Source: Planctomycetota bacterium (lineage in GTDB: Bacteria; Planctomycetota; Planctomycetia; Pirellulales; Pirellulaceae). Taken from it: a stretch of 64,000 nucleotides of DNA. The notes beneath the pieces were generated by a model, which was not told the DNA's origin, searched no databases, and was given only the letters and a program-made list of their open reading frames with translations. The translations under genes were made by a program, and so were the position numbers. The stretch lies in contig CAUJHS010000007.1 of NCBI GenBank assembly GCA_963204915.1, positions 1-64,000 on the forward strand, written 5' to 3'. Positions 18,498 to 25,667 of this stretch are shown piece by piece. How positions within the stretch are numbered: position 1 is the stretch's first letter; each line of letters begins with the position of its first letter.

Positions 18498-19514
18498 ATG
18501 GTGAATCTCACCCGCGCCAGCCAGGAGCTTTTCAGCCGGGCGCCCGATGAGCGATTTTCTTCGCTTGTGGCGCTCGCGGAGCATTGCCAGGCCGACCGCG
18601 AGAAGTCCGCGGACCGATGGCACTTGCCGCAAAAGATCGTAACGACCAGCGACATGACGTTGTGCGTCGGCGATGACGGTGAATTCTCGCTGAATGACTG
18701 GTCGTTTTCCCAACTTTGCCGGCTCGCCGGGGTAAGCAAGGAAACGATCAACCGCTTGTCGCACAAGACCGCATCGCGCGCCCTGCAGGAGACGCTTCCC
18801 AGCGGTGACAAGCCGATTCAGGTGCTCACCAGCGACGAATCGGTTCGGTCGTTGCACGGAGTCGCCTACACGCGGCTCTGGAACGCCGACCTTTTGGCCG
18901 CGGTGCAGGAATGCGCCGCGGGATTCGAGCCGCCCCCTGTCGGATTCAATGGCGCCACGGGATTGTACTGCGGCGAGCAGGACTTGTTCGCGTTTCTGAT
19001 CGACCCAGGCGGATGGACGGAGATTGGCGGCGAATCGTTTGCGCCGGGCTTCTTCGTTTGGAACTCGGAAGTCGGCCGGCGGTCCGTCGGCATCCAGACG
19101 TTTTGGTTTCAGCAAATTTGCCAAAACCACATCGTGTGGGACGCGACCGAGGTCGTCGAGTTTACGCGCAAGCACACGGCCAGAGTAGGGGAGTCGCTGA
19201 ACGAGATCCGGCGACTCATCGAGGCGCTCACCGCTAAGCGCGATGACCGAAAGGACGGTTTCGCCAAGGTCATTAAGCGGGCGATGGAGACGAAACTCGG
19301 CGACAACGCCGAGGAAGTCTTGAAGGCCCTTGCCCAGAACGGCATCCCGCGGGCGATGGCAAAACAAGCGAGCGAAGCCGCGATGAAGCAGGGTCGCTTT
19401 ACGATCTTCTCGCTCGTGGACGCTCTAACCCGGCTGACTTCGTCCTACAAGTTTGCCGGCGACCGCTTGGAAGCCGACGCGAAGGCGGCTTCCCTGTTGG
19501 CTCTGGCGGTGTAA
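18498..19514 (+). CDS. DUF932 phage/plasmid-type protein
   Basis: Product of 338 residues from the ATG at 18498, chosen because AGGAGAGAC lies just before it; the open frame extends further up without support. It matches the DUF932 family of phage, plasmid and genomic-island proteins. It shows the family's central region (LTSDESVRSLHGVAYTRLWN, then YCGEQDLFAFLID and FAPGFFVWNSEVGRRSVGIQ) and a helical C-terminus. The biochemical role is unknown; it is a common cargo gene of mobile elements. A small cysteine-cluster gene follows after 45 bp and may be co-transcribed. Confidence 0.8.
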   Translation: MVNLTRASQELFSRAPDERFSSLVALAEHCQADREKSADRWHLPQKIVTTSDMTLCVGDDGEFSLNDWSFSQLCRLAGVSKETINRLSHKTASRALQETLPSGDKPIQVLTSDESVRSLHGVAYTRLWNADLLAAVQECAAGFEPPPVGFNGATGLYCGEQDLFAFLIDPGGWTEIGGESFAPGFFVWNSEVGRRSVGIQTFWFQQICQNHIVWDATEVVEFTRKHTARVGESLNEIRRLIEALTAKRDDRKDGFAKVIKRAMETKLGDNAEEVLKALAQNGIPRAMAKQASEAAMKQGRFTIFSLVDALTRLTSSYKFAGDRLEADAKAASLLALAV

Positions 19515-19559
19515 ACCAACTGTTTTCCATTTTTTGCCGGCGAGTAGGAGGATTTCCCC

Positions 19560-19892
19560 GTGAACCAGACCTACGTCTGCGATGGCTGCGGAGCTTGTTG
19601 CCGCACCAAGCTGGTTGATGTCTACGAAGTGGACTTTTTGCGCGAACCGAAGCTCGGCTCGCGAATGCTTCCTGTGAAAGATGGATTCGATGGGGAGGTC
19701 GGCTTTCTCAATTGTCTCGCGGAAGCGGGTTGCCCTTTCTTAGATGGCGAGAACCACTGCTCCATCTATTCCACCCGACCGTCCGTTTGCGTCATGTTCC
19801 CCGCCGGCGGCGAGGACTGTCAGGAGGCCCGCAAATCGCTTGGACTTCCTCCCCTGGAGCCGACGCCTGGTAAACCAACGCCGATTGGCTGA
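19560..19892 (+). CDS. YkgJ-type cysteine cluster protein
   Basis: Product of 110 residues starting at a GTG preceded by TAGGAGGA. Its cysteine pattern (CDGCGACCR near the start; later CPFLDGENHCSIYSTRPSVCVMFP) is that of the YkgJ (CxxCxxCC) family, thought to bind zinc or an Fe-S cluster. No enzymatic activity is established. It is probably part of one transcription unit with the DUF932 gene and the following small gene. Confidence 0.8.
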   Translation: MNQTYVCDGCGACCRTKLVDVYEVDFLREPKLGSRMLPVKDGFDGEVGFLNCLAEAGCPFLDGENHCSIYSTRPSVCVMFPAGGEDCQEARKSLGLPPLEPTPGKPTPIG

Positions 19893-19939
19893 CGGCGGCT
19901 CCTTTGTTTCTGCTTCCCCGCTCGATAGGAAAAGTTGTC

Positions 19940-20200
19940 ATGGCAAAGTCTGAAGCAAAGTCGCGGCCCGTTCACGAAATTCGGCTGGGCCGCATCCGAG
20001 CTGCGATCTGGGAGAATGAAACCCAGAACGGCATTCGCCACAACGTCACGATTGCGCGGCTGTACAAGGACGGCGACCGGTGGAAGGACACCACGAGCTT
20101 CGGCCGCGAAGACCTGCCGCTCGTCGCCAAGGTCGCCGACATGGCCCACACCTGGATCTTCCAGCACGGCCACGGCACGGGCGGCGAGGAATCCGAATAG
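19940..20200 (+). CDS. Small conserved protein, 86 residues
   Basis: The ATG at 19940 (AGGAAAAG upstream) gives a protein whose core IRLGRIRAAIWENET...NVTIARLYKDGDRWKDT resembles a small protein family I recall from planctomycete mobile elements. It reads as a single beta-rich domain. The end is DLPLVAKVADMAHTWIF. The function is unknown. It is the last gene before the hairpins that insulate the Argonaute operon. Confidence 0.65.
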   Translation: MAKSEAKSRPVHEIRLGRIRAAIWENETQNGIRHNVTIARLYKDGDRWKDTTSFGREDLPLVAKVADMAHTWIFQHGHGTGGEESE

Positions 20201-20208
20201 TGCGGATT

Positions 20209-20223
20209 CAATTCTGAGAATTG
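20209..20223. promoter_or_regulatory. Perfect 15-bp palindrome CAATTCTGAGAATTG
   Basis: CAATTC and GAATTG flank TGA immediately after the preceding stop codon. It could be an operator or the base of a hairpin. No function is shown. Confidence 0.3.
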
Positions 20224-20235
20224 CGGTTTATCCCC

Positions 20236-20262
20236 AGGCCCGATGCACCACCGGGCCTTAAC
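20236..20262 (+). terminator. Hairpin insulating the XRE promoter
   Basis: AGGCCCG (20236-20242) and CGGGCCT (20252-20258) pair around a nine-base loop, followed by TAACT. It lies 36 bp after the stop of the small gene and 68 bp before the -35 box. The T-run is poor, so termination may be weak. Confidence 0.4.
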
Positions 20263-20325
20263 TAGCCGAACAGCCTACCGATTTTCGCAAGAGATAAGGT
20301 ATCCGCAAGAAAACCAGCCGTGGAG

Positions 20326-20360
20326 TTGACAAACAACTCAACGTTGAGTAGTATATCAAC
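20326..20360 (+). promoter_or_regulatory. Near-consensus promoter with a palindromic operator; leaderless start
   Basis: The -35 box TTGACA (20326-20331) and -10 box TAGTAT (20349-20354) are separated by exactly 17 bp. The spacer holds the perfect palindrome ACTCAACGTTGAGT (20336-20349), a typical operator for the XRE repressor encoded next. The ATG of that gene is at 20361, seven bases after the -10 box, and there is no ribosome-binding site. The transcript probably begins at or next to the start codon, so the first gene would be translated from a leaderless mRNA. Confidence 0.75.
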
Positions 20361-20735
20361 ATGAGCACCCCATTTTCCGAACGACTGAAGGAAGAACGCC
20401 GGAAGGCTGGGATTAGTCAACGGCGGCTGGCCGAGCTAGCAGGCGTGGACTTTTCCTACATTAGTAAACTGGAAAACGGTCGAATGCCGCCGCCTGCGGC
20501 TGACACGATCGTAAAGATAGCACAGAGTATCGGATGCGCCAGCGAGGAATTGCTCGCGGCCGCGCAAAAGCTTCCTGGCGAAGTTGGTTCAATCCTTTCG
20601 GGCAACCCGGCCGCAGTTCGTTTCCTGCAGGAAGCCTCTTCATTAGGCCTCGACGAGATCGAGTGGGAACAAATGCGCGGTAAATTGAAAAGCCTCCGAG
20701 ACGGGGGAAAGCCGCGTCGGCCAAAGCGGACGTGA
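20361..20735 (+). CDS. XRE-family HTH transcriptional regulator (first gene of the Argonaute operon)
   Basis: DNA-binding repressor-type protein of 124 residues. Residues 6-60 are a Cro/CI helix-turn-helix (FSERLKEERRKAGISQRRLAELAGVDFSYISKLENG). The remainder is a short helical tail with a basic end (GGKPRRPKRT). It probably binds the palindrome inside its own promoter and so controls the whole operon. The stop is separated by one base from the ATG of the nuclease gene. XRE regulators are often paired with HExxH proteases of the ImmA type, and here an HEFGH protease closes the operon. Whether the protease acts on this repressor is an inference. Confidence 0.9.
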   Translation: MSTPFSERLKEERRKAGISQRRLAELAGVDFSYISKLENGRMPPPAADTIVKIAQSIGCASEELLAAAQKLPGEVGSILSGNPAAVRFLQEASSLGLDEIEWEQMRGKLKSLRDGGKPRRPKRT

Positions 20736-20736
20736 T

Positions 20737-21678
20737 ATGAAGAAAGTCTATTCTCATACTAAACGGTCGACGCTGGACCGCTGCACGCTGCAATACTTTT
20801 ACGAGTATTACGCGGCCGGGTATGAGCCTCCGATTCCTACGCTTCAACAATCGCTCTTTAGCGACGCTCCACCGCTAGAACATCAGCGGATCGGACCGGA
20901 CGATGTCGTTGCCGCGGCCGCCTGTAAGCTGCTCGCCTCTTCGTACCAAGTTGCAGGACAAATCCTTCATTCGGTAATTGCTCAGCATTGGCAGCACCCG
21001 GACTGGACATCGGAGTGGTTTCGGCGCACCGCGATTGAGCGCTTTGACCGCGCTGTGGCGAACAGCTTATCGTCCGAAGATGAATCGGTACAGCGACTTC
21101 TGGAGCATCACTACCGCCTTTCAGACATGGACGTGACGATTTCCGCAGCGCGGGCTCGGCTCCTTACCGCGATCTCAAATTACTTTGAGCATCCCGACAT
21201 CACGCGTCTTGTTGGTGAAATGTTCGGTAGCGAGCAGCACGGCGCCGAGGAGGCAATTGGGGGATTGCCTCGGATCGGCGACTTTACGATCAGCGGACGA
21301 ATTGACGCGTGGAGCCGCAATGGCGATCAGATCCGGATCGTCGATTGGAAGATGGGAGGGACGGTCGGAGACGAGGACAGCCTACAGCTAGTTCTTTATG
21401 GCTGGTGGGGATCTCGGCGATTTTCCGTAGCCCCGGAATGCGTCAATGTCCAACGTGTGTACCTTGGCGACGGCAAAATTGAAACACCTTTAAGCATGTC
21501 CGAGCGCCTAATCGACAGATGTCGCGCAAGGCTCTATCAAGACGTGGAGAGGATGGAATCGCTCCACATTTATGGTGAACAGGGCCAGTTTGAGGCCTTC
21601 CCAGCTTGTCAGAAGGAGAAGATATGTCATCAGTGCAGGTTTCAGGGCATGTGCGTCGCGCTAACCGCAGTGAGGTAA
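20737..21678 (+). CDS. RecB/Cas4-like PD-(D/E)XK nuclease with Fe-S cysteines
   Basis: Predicted DNA nuclease of 313 residues. The motifs appear in the RecB-family order: GQILH (74-78); GRID (187-190, metal-binding Asp190); DWK (203-205, Asp203 and Lys205); QLVLY (217-221, motif QxxxY). Cys16 together with Cys297, Cys300 and Cys306 (CHQC then five residues to Cys) matches the Fe-S arrangement of AddB and Cas4 nucleases. Its 3' end overlaps the Argonaute gene by 55 bp, a strong sign of coupled expression. In this setting it could process guides or targets or act as an effector. That role is inference, but the nuclease family is well supported. Confidence 0.85.
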   Translation: MKKVYSHTKRSTLDRCTLQYFYEYYAAGYEPPIPTLQQSLFSDAPPLEHQRIGPDDVVAAAACKLLASSYQVAGQILHSVIAQHWQHPDWTSEWFRRTAIERFDRAVANSLSSEDESVQRLLEHHYRLSDMDVTISAARARLLTAISNYFEHPDITRLVGEMFGSEQHGAEEAIGGLPRIGDFTISGRIDAWSRNGDQIRIVDWKMGGTVGDEDSLQLVLYGWWGSRRFSVAPECVNVQRVYLGDGKIETPLSMSERLIDRCRARLYQDVERMESLHIYGEQGQFEAFPACQKEKICHQCRFQGMCVALTAVR

Positions 21679-23963
21679 TTGAGACCAATCTACGTTTGGT
21701 GACGGCAACCGGCGGGAAGCTCTCCGTTCGACGCATTCGGCTCGAATCTAACGATCGCTGTGTAGACTTGCGGCAAAAGGTCTGTAGCCGACTTCGTGAC
21801 GATGCCATTCCCAGCGTCCCTTCTCCCTGGGACTCGCGAGAGTTGTTGGTCGCGGAGGGGATCGAAGCGGTACGCGATCAGGTCCAGGGCGACGGATGGC
21901 ACGCGCGGCTCATCGTTTCCGATTTTCCCGGCACACTTGACCTTAACAAGAACCCCGAGCTGGCTGCTGCGGCGGAACTAGCGCAGCGCGCTATTGTTTG
22001 TGAATTGGAGCGAAGCGGCCATTATTGGTGGTTGTCTGAGTCAAGCCGGCTCTGGTACACCGACACTCCCGCTGCCGCAGAGGATGGCATCATCCTGCTC
22101 CCACGGCTATCGATTGCAACTAGTCCGTTGGGCCAGAATCGCCTTGGGGTTGCCTTCGACGCCGGTCACATGGTTTGCACCGAGAACACCGTTGCCGACT
22201 TCTTGAAAGATCGCCAATCACGCGAACGTTTCGAGGCGCTTCGACGCCGAGAAGAGGGCCGGCGAGGCACGCTAATCTACGATACCGCTCAGCCGCGTCG
22301 GTCTAAGTGCTATTTCGCCGATTATGCCGACGGTATGACGTGCAATTCAACGGGCGTCATCGTTGTCCGTGGTCGACAATATCCCTCGTTGCTTGAATAC
22401 TACCAGCGAAACAATCCTCGCTTACAGGTGGAGGGCTCAGACTCCGTCGTTAGCGTGAGTTTTGAATGGGGTGAACGTCCTGTGCTTGTGGCAGCAAAAC
22501 TACTGCGCCTGCGGTTGCGGCTTGATCCGCACCTTATGCCGCGCGGTCTCCGTCGGCTTTCCCTGGCGCCTTCGTCCCGGCGGGAATTCGCCGTTAAAAG
22601 TTGGACAGCCAGAACGGAAGATGCCGTGAAGAAGACCGGTCTAAAGCCCGAACCAAACCTCTGGCAGCCCGATGCCAAGGAGACGATGCAAATCGTCCCT
22701 CCTACCTTGTTGTTCGGCAATGGCCAGCAACTACACCCTCCGCAAGCCCCGACCCTTCAGGAGTACCGTCGTTATTACAGCCAACGCGAACAGTTTCTTC
22801 GCGACCATGGCGTTTATCGTTTCAATCCGGCAGCGTCTCGCGAGTTGATTGTTGTTGTTCCGCGACCCGGAGGAAACTGGTCGGCGGAACTCCAAGACGC
22901 GTTCATTGATGGCTTGAGATCCGATCTTGAACAGCTCACAAAGCAAAACTTCCGCATAAGGATTGAAACTGCCGACAACGTGCGTGAAATCCCACGATTG
23001 TTGCAGCGACAGGTTCCAGGCAACTGCTTGGTTGTGTTCGACGAGCGCGAGCTTGATGGCGCCGCGTACTATTTACTTTCGAAAGAACTGAGCGACTGGA
23101 CCATGAAGCGAGTAACTCGCTCGCGGCTAGCGCGCACCTATGCTCGCCTTCGGTCTGCACGGAACCACCAGGAGCGACTCGAAGCGGAGCGATCATGGCG
23201 CGACACATTATTTCATACCACCATTGATTTACTCGATCAGATGGGCACCATTTTGTATCGCGTCGAGGACTGGGACTATGAGGCATGTTTAGCAATCGAT
23301 GTTTCCGAAGACCGCCGTTTCTGCGCACTCTCGTTCCTGATTTGTCGAGACGCAGAATCTTATCCAGGTCGTGCTGGCCTATGGCGTTATTTGGAATGCT
23401 GGACGAAACCCGACACGCGCCGCGAAACCATTGAGACAGTCCAGTTGGCCGACAAAATCGCCAAAATTCCCGACGGACTTCACGGCCTCCGTATAGGTCC
23501 GCTGAAATCGTTGCTCGTGGTTCGCGATGGTCACGAATGCGGCGACGAGCCGAAGGCCATCGACGACGGCCTCAATTGTTGGAAACGAAGCGATTTCCTC
23601 GCCCAAGCAGCAGGCATCGACGTAATCGATTATCACAAGCGAACCGTCAAGGACCTACGCGCGTGGCGTGTCGGCAATCGCGACGCTACCAACGTGTTCG
23701 AGGGACAAGCTGTATTGCTCGATCAACGCTCAGCGTTCGTTTGCACGACCGGTGCGGCAACTCTAGGCAGACATGCGACTGCAGATCCCATACTTCTTGT
23801 GGGAAGAGAAAACGCGGATATCCGGCGGGCGGCGAGCGGCGTATTCGCTCTGGCTCAACACAACTGGTTAAGTCCGAAGAAAGCTTACCGCGATGCTCAG
23901 CCTATTCGGGATGCTGATCATGAGCTGACCCGACGCATGGCGATGGAGGTACGGTTGCGATAG
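21624..23963 (+). CDS. Prokaryotic Argonaute (MID-PIWI) protein
   Basis: Product of 779 residues from the ATG at 21624, which has AAGGAG seven bases upstream; the open frame begins slightly earlier at a TTG without support. Residues about 1-400 are an N-terminal half I cannot assign domain by domain. About 405-500 looks like a MID domain (ELIVVVPRPGG; CLVVFDERELDGAAYYLLSKEL). About 555-779 is a PIWI domain: AIDVS (Asp559), VVRDGHEC (Asp635), then ADIRRAASGVFALAQHNWLSPKKAY and a final acidic helix (DADHE, Asp763/Asp765). Two aspartates of the DEDX tetrad are clear; the Glu finger (perhaps Glu591-604) and the fourth residue need alignment. It probably binds guide nucleic acid and may cleave. 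The length suits a long pAgo. Confidence 0.85.
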   Translation: MSSVQVSGHVRRANRSEVIETNLRLVTATGGKLSVRRIRLESNDRCVDLRQKVCSRLRDDAIPSVPSPWDSRELLVAEGIEAVRDQVQGDGWHARLIVSDFPGTLDLNKNPELAAAAELAQRAIVCELERSGHYWWLSESSRLWYTDTPAAAEDGIILLPRLSIATSPLGQNRLGVAFDAGHMVCTENTVADFLKDRQSRERFEALRRREEGRRGTLIYDTAQPRRSKCYFADYADGMTCNSTGVIVVRGRQYPSLLEYYQRNNPRLQVEGSDSVVSVSFEWGERPVLVAAKLLRLRLRLDPHLMPRGLRRLSLAPSSRREFAVKSWTARTEDAVKKTGLKPEPNLWQPDAKETMQIVPPTLLFGNGQQLHPPQAPTLQEYRRYYSQREQFLRDHGVYRFNPAASRELIVVVPRPGGNWSAELQDAFIDGLRSDLEQLTKQNFRIRIETADNVREIPRLLQRQVPGNCLVVFDERELDGAAYYLLSKELSDWTMKRVTRSRLARTYARLRSARNHQERLEAERSWRDTLFHTTIDLLDQMGTILYRVEDWDYEACLAIDVSEDRRFCALSFLICRDAESYPGRAGLWRYLECWTKPDTRRETIETVQLADKIAKIPDGLHGLRIGPLKSLLVVRDGHECGDEPKAIDDGLNCWKRSDFLAQAAGIDVIDYHKRTVKDLRAWRVGNRDATNVFEGQAVLLDQRSAFVCTTGAATLGRHATADPILLVGRENADIRRAASGVFALAQHNWLSPKKAYRDAQPIRDADHELTRRMAMEVRLR

Positions 23964-23981
23964 CACGATTGCGAGGAACCT

Positions 23982-24425
23982 ATGCAACAGAACTGGCTTG
24001 ATATTCAAAGTTTCTTTACAGATCAACGCGTACTGGCTGCCATCGACGATTTGGCCATTGCTACAAAATTTGAGCTGGCCGGAATTAACGATGCGGAGCG
24101 AGCCCAACTCGCCGCCAGGGCCCGAGCCGAGTTGTCGCAGTTCCTAAGGCGACTTGCAGATGCTGCAGCGGCAGCCCAGGAAGGCAAAATTGCCGGCATC
24201 GATCCGCGCTTTAAGGAACTGATCGACGCGTATCGGTCCGCGCGCAATGATCGCAGTAATTTTCGGTCAGCCTTGATGCGTTTGGGAGCCGACAAGGCTG
24301 CGCATCTTTTGCAAGCTACGGATAAGAGGACGAAGCGCGAGTTGCTAGAAAGCCTCGATGAGTTGCGTCAGATTGTTGAGCGACATCAGCAAACCGATAT
24401 CTCTGCGATCCTAGAAGAGATTTGA
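23982..24425 (+). CDS. Small all-helical protein of the Argonaute operon
   Basis: Product of 147 residues with a GAGGAA site before its ATG. I do not recognise a family. The sequence is almost entirely helical, with Ala/Arg/Leu/Glu-rich stretches (AQLAARARAELSQFLRRLADAAAAAQ) and a C-terminal segment (KRELLESLDELRQIVERHQ) that could form a coiled coil. It has no cysteines, transmembrane segment or catalytic motif. Its TGA shares a base with the ATG of the metallopeptidase (TGATG), so the two are translationally coupled and may form a complex or a regulator-enzyme pair. Confidence 0.75.
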   Translation: MQQNWLDIQSFFTDQRVLAAIDDLAIATKFELAGINDAERAQLAARARAELSQFLRRLADAAAAAQEGKIAGIDPRFKELIDAYRSARNDRSNFRSALMRLGADKAAHLLQATDKRTKRELLESLDELRQIVERHQQTDISAILEEI

Positions 24426-25570
24426 TGCATTCCGAATTGATCCAGTCCAATAACGACTTGAGCCACCAAATAGGCACTCTTCAGCAGTTATTGGGGCGAG
24501 CGCGCATACCCGGCGAACTCACGGCTTATCGAAGCGAGGTTGAGGCGGTCTGCGAGGAACTTCGCCGTCAAGTGCGACGAAATCTGAAAGACCTCGCCTA
24601 TGATCACCCTGACACGTTTTCAAATGTGTTGAGGCAAACCCAGCGCGTCATGACCGAGTTGGAGGTTATGAACGCGTACTACGCCGGACCGCTGCTACGC
24701 AGCCGCGAGGACGATCGCCTAGCACTTATCGTGCTACGCTGGCTTCACGACGAACATCCCCGGACGGCTCGTAGAGCATTTGCACTTACCGACGGCCAGT
24801 TTGCGATTTATCCGGACCTTCGTTACCCCTCGCTGTTTTTTCTTCCATGTTCAAGGCGGCGGACGCTCCTTTACTTGCCACTGCTTTTCCACGAGTTTGG
24901 GCATCTTCTCTACGCGATGCACCGACCGGAAATGGATGATCTTGTGTTGGAGTTTCAAGAAACTGCTGCCAATGTCTTCGCTCCCACGACTCGCCGTCAA
25001 GGCACGAGCTCAGCACAGCAGGATGCATTTCAAGCTCAGTTGGTTTTGGCGTATTACCCCTGGTGCCAAGAGTTTTTTTGTGACGCCGTAGGGCTGCAAA
25101 TCGGGGGGCCGAGTTTTTTACACGCTTTCGTGAATTACTTCCGCCTCCAGGGAACGCATGCCTTTTATGTCCCACGTGAAAAGCTAATTCATAAAGAACA
25201 TCCGGTAGGTTGGCTTCGCGTTCGCTCACTTATCCATAGAGCTGAGAGACTGGGATACTCTGCTGCAGCCGCCAATTCGGCAACCGTGTGGCGGAATACC
25301 GCGAACCAACTCGGCGTCATGGAAGATTATGAAGGGACATGGTCCGAGGAGCTATTTGGGCCACTTCAGGAAATGCTCGATGATATGGTGGAGGAATCGG
25401 GAGCACGTTCAGCAACCCCGGCGGAAACAGAGTCGAAGACCTTAACTAATGCAGCATCAATCATTGCGGTTCTTAACGCTGCTTGGGCGGCCTTTGAATC
25501 CGACGCGACAGCATTTATCACGGAAGAGGCTGCCGCCATCGAGAAAGTTGAAGGTGGTTCGATTTTTTGA
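24425..25570 (+). CDS. HEFGH zinc metallopeptidase of the Argonaute operon
   Basis: Product of 381 residues; the ATG overlaps the preceding stop by one base. The zinc motif LLFHEFGH lies at about residues 153-160 (His156, Glu157, His160). About 57 residues later WCQEFFCDAVG supplies the probable third ligand (Glu216), the gluzincin pattern. A downstream HPVGWLRVRSLIHRAERLG is typical of such peptidases. No signal peptide or membrane segment is seen, so it should act in the cytoplasm. The N-terminal 120 residues are helical and may bind a partner. It is larger than ImmA/IrrE and not clearly of that family. Its target is unknown: the XRE repressor or a cell component are hypotheses. Confidence 0.8.
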   Translation: MHSELIQSNNDLSHQIGTLQQLLGRARIPGELTAYRSEVEAVCEELRRQVRRNLKDLAYDHPDTFSNVLRQTQRVMTELEVMNAYYAGPLLRSREDDRLALIVLRWLHDEHPRTARRAFALTDGQFAIYPDLRYPSLFFLPCSRRRTLLYLPLLFHEFGHLLYAMHRPEMDDLVLEFQETAANVFAPTTRRQGTSSAQQDAFQAQLVLAYYPWCQEFFCDAVGLQIGGPSFLHAFVNYFRLQGTHAFYVPREKLIHKEHPVGWLRVRSLIHRAERLGYSAAAANSATVWRNTANQLGVMEDYEGTWSEELFGPLQEMLDDMVEESGARSATPAETESKTLTNAASIIAVLNAAWAAFESDATAFITEEAAAIEKVEGGSIF

Positions 25571-25581
25571 TCGCTAACTAA

Positions 25582-25604
25582 CGTGCTTCAGCGCGGCTTT
25601 TTTT
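25582..25604 (+). terminator. Rho-independent terminator closing the Argonaute operon
   Basis: CGTGC and GCGCG pair around TTCA (25582-25595) and are followed after two bases by seven T residues (25598-25604), 12 bp after the protease stop codon. Together with the promoter at 20326 it defines a transcription unit of five genes. Confidence 0.6.
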
Positions 25605-25624
25605 CGCTTCTTTGCGCCTACCAG

Positions 25625-25656
25625 TCGTGATACATAAAGGACGTTATGAATCACGA
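25625..25656. repeat. 32-bp imperfect palindrome before the recombinase gene
   Basis: Arms of 13 bases (25625-25637 and 25644-25656; TCGTGAT...ATCACGA outside, CATAA...TTATG inside, one mismatch) surround AGGACG. It lies 11 bp before the recombinase start. Possible roles are an operator or a recombination core site with two recombinase-binding arms. The function is not shown. Confidence 0.5.
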
Positions 25657-25667
25657 GACGGAGGCGG

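Noticed and set aside
21624..23963. Assignment of the PIWI protein to the PIWI-RE family
   Set aside because: PIWI-RE loci carry a DinG-type helicase and the family has a different conserved R/E pattern; here canonical AIDVS and RDG aspartates and the classical Argonaute C-terminus are seen.
24425..25570. Naming the metallopeptidase ImmA/IrrE
   Set aside because: Length, position of HEFGH near residue 156 and the downstream EFFCD ligand do not match the compact ImmA/IrrE domain, although the pairing with an XRE regulator is reminiscent.
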